Assembly: GCF_000423285.1 (NCBI RefSeq)
Contig: NZ_AUHR01000003.1
Span: forward strand, 1 to 64,000
Length of the DNA stretch: 64,000 nucleotides
From: Laribacter hongkongensis DSM 14985
GTDB taxonomy: Bacteria > Pseudomonadota > Gammaproteobacteria > Burkholderiales > Aquaspirillaceae
Reading direction: 5' to 3'
Below are positions 62,418 to 64,000 of the stretch, in pieces (positions within the stretch are counted from its first letter, which is position 1; each line of letters begins with the position of its first letter). The position numbers were made by a program, and so were the translations under genes. Under the pieces are notes generated by a model. The model was not told where the DNA came from. It made no database searches and saw nothing but the letters and a program-made list of their open reading frames with translations.

Positions 62418-63404
62418 ATGGAACTCGGCATGATCGGGCTGGGACGCATGGGCAGCAATATGACGCGCCGTCTGATTCGCGGCGGGCATCATGTGTATGT
62501 CAATGATGTGAACCTGGCCGCCAGCGATGCGCTGGCCGAGTGTGGTGCGCATGTCATGATCGATCCGGCCGACATGTGTGCCCGGCTGCCTTCGCCCAGG
62601 GTGATCTGGATGATGCTGCCGGTGGGGCGCATTGATCTGGTCCTGAGTGAAATCCTGCCATATCTCGACCCGGGCGACATCATCGTCGATGGCGGCAATG
62701 CCTTCTACCAGGACACCCAGGCCCGCGCGCGCCAGTGCGACGTACGGGGCGTGCATTATCTGGATGTCGGCGTATCTGGCGGTATCTGGGGGCTGGAACG
62801 TGGCTATTGCCTGATGATCGGTGGCGATCCGGTTGCCGCAAAACGTCTGGAGCCTGTCTTCATGGCGCTGGCACCCAGCACTCCTCCCGAAGCCGCAGGG
62901 GCCGAGCGCGGATTCCTGTTCTGCGGACAGTCCGGCTCGGGCCACTTTGTCAAAATGGTTCATAACGGCATCGAATACGGCATGATGGCCGCGCTGGCCG
63001 AAGGCTTCAACCTGCTGGAGCACGCCGACTTTGCCAGTCATTTTCCTCCGCAGCCGGGTGTGGACCCGGATCATTATTCCTACACGCTGCCCTTGGCAGA
63101 CATTGCCGAGCTGTGGCGGCACGGCAGCGTGATTTCCAGCTGGCTGCTGGACCTGGCTTCCATGTCCCTGCTGCTTGACCCGGCGCTGGAGCAGTTTTCT
63201 CCGCAGGTCGCCGACTCGGGTGAAGGGCGCTGGACCGTGCGGGCGGCGGTGGATTCCGGTGTGCCGTGTCCTGTGCTGACAGCTGCCCTGTTCGGGCGTT
63301 ACAGCTCGCGCGGTCAGGATGATTTTGCCAACCGCCTGCTGTCAGCATTGCGCTACCAGTTCGGTGGTCACATGAATCCTGCACCTGCCACATCCAGGGC
63401 ATGA
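62418..63404 (+). CDS. gnd: 6-phosphogluconate dehydrogenase, decarboxylating (short YqeC-type)
   Basis: Oxidises 6-phosphogluconate to ribulose 5-phosphate and CO2 with reduction of NAD(P)+. The 328-residue protein has the GLGRMGSNM nucleotide-binding motif, the DVGVSGGIWGLERGYCLMIGG block and the catalytic GHFVKMVHNGIEYGMMAALAEG. At 328 residues it belongs to the short form (300-330) typical of many bacteria, rather than the long 470-residue form. ATG at 62418 with GGAG 9 nt upstream. It overlaps zwf by 4 nt (ATGA), so gnd and zwf are one operon. Confidence 0.95.
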   Translation: MELGMIGLGRMGSNMTRRLIRGGHHVYVNDVNLAASDALAECGAHVMIDPADMCARLPSPRVIWMMLPVGRIDLVLSEILPYLDPGDIIVDGGNAFYQDTQARARQCDVRGVHYLDVGVSGGIWGLERGYCLMIGGDPVAAKRLEPVFMALAPSTPPEAAGAERGFLFCGQSGSGHFVKMVHNGIEYGMMAALAEGFNLLEHADFASHFPPQPGVDPDHYSYTLPLADIAELWRHGSVISSWLLDLASMSLLLDPALEQFSPQVADSGEGRWTVRAAVDSGVPCPVLTAALFGRYSSRGQDDFANRLLSALRYQFGGHMNPAPATSRA

Positions 63405-64000
63405 CTCCGGTCCGTTGTGATGCGCTGGTGCTGTTCGGCATCAGCGGGGATCTGGCCTTCCGCAAGATCCTGCCAGCGGTCTACAGCCTGTTTGCCCGGC
63501 AGCAGCTTGACCTGCCGGTCATCGGTGTTGCCCGCGGTGAATTTGATCTGCCGCGACTGATCGCCCGGTTGCGCGAATCATTGCAACAGGCGCACCTGAA
63601 GGTTGATCCTGCGGCCTGCGCGCACCTGGAGGCGCGGCTGGCCTTCGTGCAGGGCGATTACCATGACAGTGCTGCTTATGTGCGCCTGCGGGAGACTCTG
63701 GCCGGCTGCCAGCACCCGCTGTACTACCTGGCCATCCCGCCTTCGCTGTTTCCGGTGGTGATTGGCGGACTGGATCATGCCGGGGCTGCGCGCGGGGCGC
63801 GCGTGGTTGTGGAAAAGCCGTTCGGAAGGGATCTGGCCGGCAGCCGGGCGCTCAACCGGGTCTTGCACGGGGTTTTCCGCGAGCGGGACGTGTTCAGGAT
63901 CGATCATTATCTGGGCAAGGAAGCTGTCCAGAACCTGCTGTATTTCCGGTTTGCCAACAGTTTTCTGGAGCCGGTCTGGAACCGTCATTACATCGACAAT
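63401..64000 (+). CDS. zwf: Glucose-6-phosphate dehydrogenase, N-terminal part
   Basis: First enzyme of the oxidative pentose phosphate and Entner-Doudoroff routes, here truncated by the window edge after 200 codons. Visible: MTPVRCDALVLFGISGDLAFRKILPAVYSL (coenzyme-binding GxSGDLAxRK), QGDYHD, YYLAIPPSLF, VVVEKPFGRDL and RIDHYLGKE, the substrate-binding signature. Starts by a 4-nt ATGA overlap with gnd. It supplies NADPH together with gnd in the same operon. Confidence 0.95.
   Translation, partial: MTPVRCDALVLFGISGDLAFRKILPAVYSLFARQQLDLPVIGVARGEFDLPRLIARLRESLQQAHLKVDPAACAHLEARLAFVQGDYHDSAAYVRLRETLAGCQHPLYYLAIPPSLFPVVIGGLDHAGAARGARVVVEKPFGRDLAGSRALNRVLHGVFRERDVFRIDHYLGKEAVQNLLYFRFANSFLEPVWNRHYIDN

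Overview
The window is a GC-rich, gene-dense bacterial chromosome segment. The rimP-nusA-infB-rbfA-truB-rpsO-pnp block, paired cyanophycin synthetases, NusA with C-terminal acidic repeats and the general gene repertoire point to a betaproteobacterium. My best guess is the order Neisseriales (Chromobacteriaceae-like, for example a Laribacter relative), but this rests on recalled protein similarity, not on a search.

Layout. Positions 1-580 (minus strand) hold the edge of a phage-like unit: a partial Rha-type antirepressor gene, an overlapping small Icd-like frame and an upstream leader with matched hairpin loops that looks like a C4/ant antisense switch. It abuts the 3' end of a tRNA-Thr(UGU) gene. 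Then come an ABC uptake operon of the TrpXYZ-like type (878-3607), a band-7/NfeD pair (3947-5358), an acetylpolyamine/HDAC-like hydrolase, a GlsB-like membrane protein, an AT-rich gap, a lipid A phosphoethanolamine transferase, a CDF metal exporter and a three-PAS GGDEF protein.

Positions 13888-22192 are a cyanophycin island: cphA, a second synthetase (cphA') with a degenerate Mur-ligase P-loop and a short C-terminus, and, divergently, an ABC exporter-like half transporter with a Cys4 N-terminal extension plus a DUF1854 protein. Next are a metallophosphoesterase, an orphan branched-chain amino acid binding lipoprotein, small envelope proteins and pyrD with an unusual tail.

Positions 26951-30426 are a five-gene energy-coupling-factor (ECF) vitamin/cofactor importer operon led by a PPC/DUF296 gene; its two ATPases carry complementary defects that predict one working and one dead ATP site. 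Positions 31200-35091 are the Anbu proteasome-like operon (circularly permuted ATP-grasp, alpha-E, transglutaminase, Anbu), a predicted peptide-tagging/degradation system whose substrate is unknown.

The rest is mainly housekeeping: YqhD, an NSS transporter, MscS, RidA, HemW, RdgB, a type Vd secreted patatin (PlpD-like), an AraC/GlxA regulator, MarC, DapE, an ArsC-like reductase and FadD with a palindromic operator. The ribosome-maturation/RNA block (52117-61182) carries intrinsic-terminator-like hairpins placed 17-19 nt before the start codons of rimP, rbfA and rpsO, and a long pnp leader duplex. The window ends with a 2Fe-2S ferredoxin, gnd and a truncated zwf.

The strongest leads for something under-described are the cyanophycin-associated transporter/DUF1854 pair, the asymmetric ECF operon with its leader terminator, the Anbu operon, and the repeated pre-start terminators in the NusA operon.
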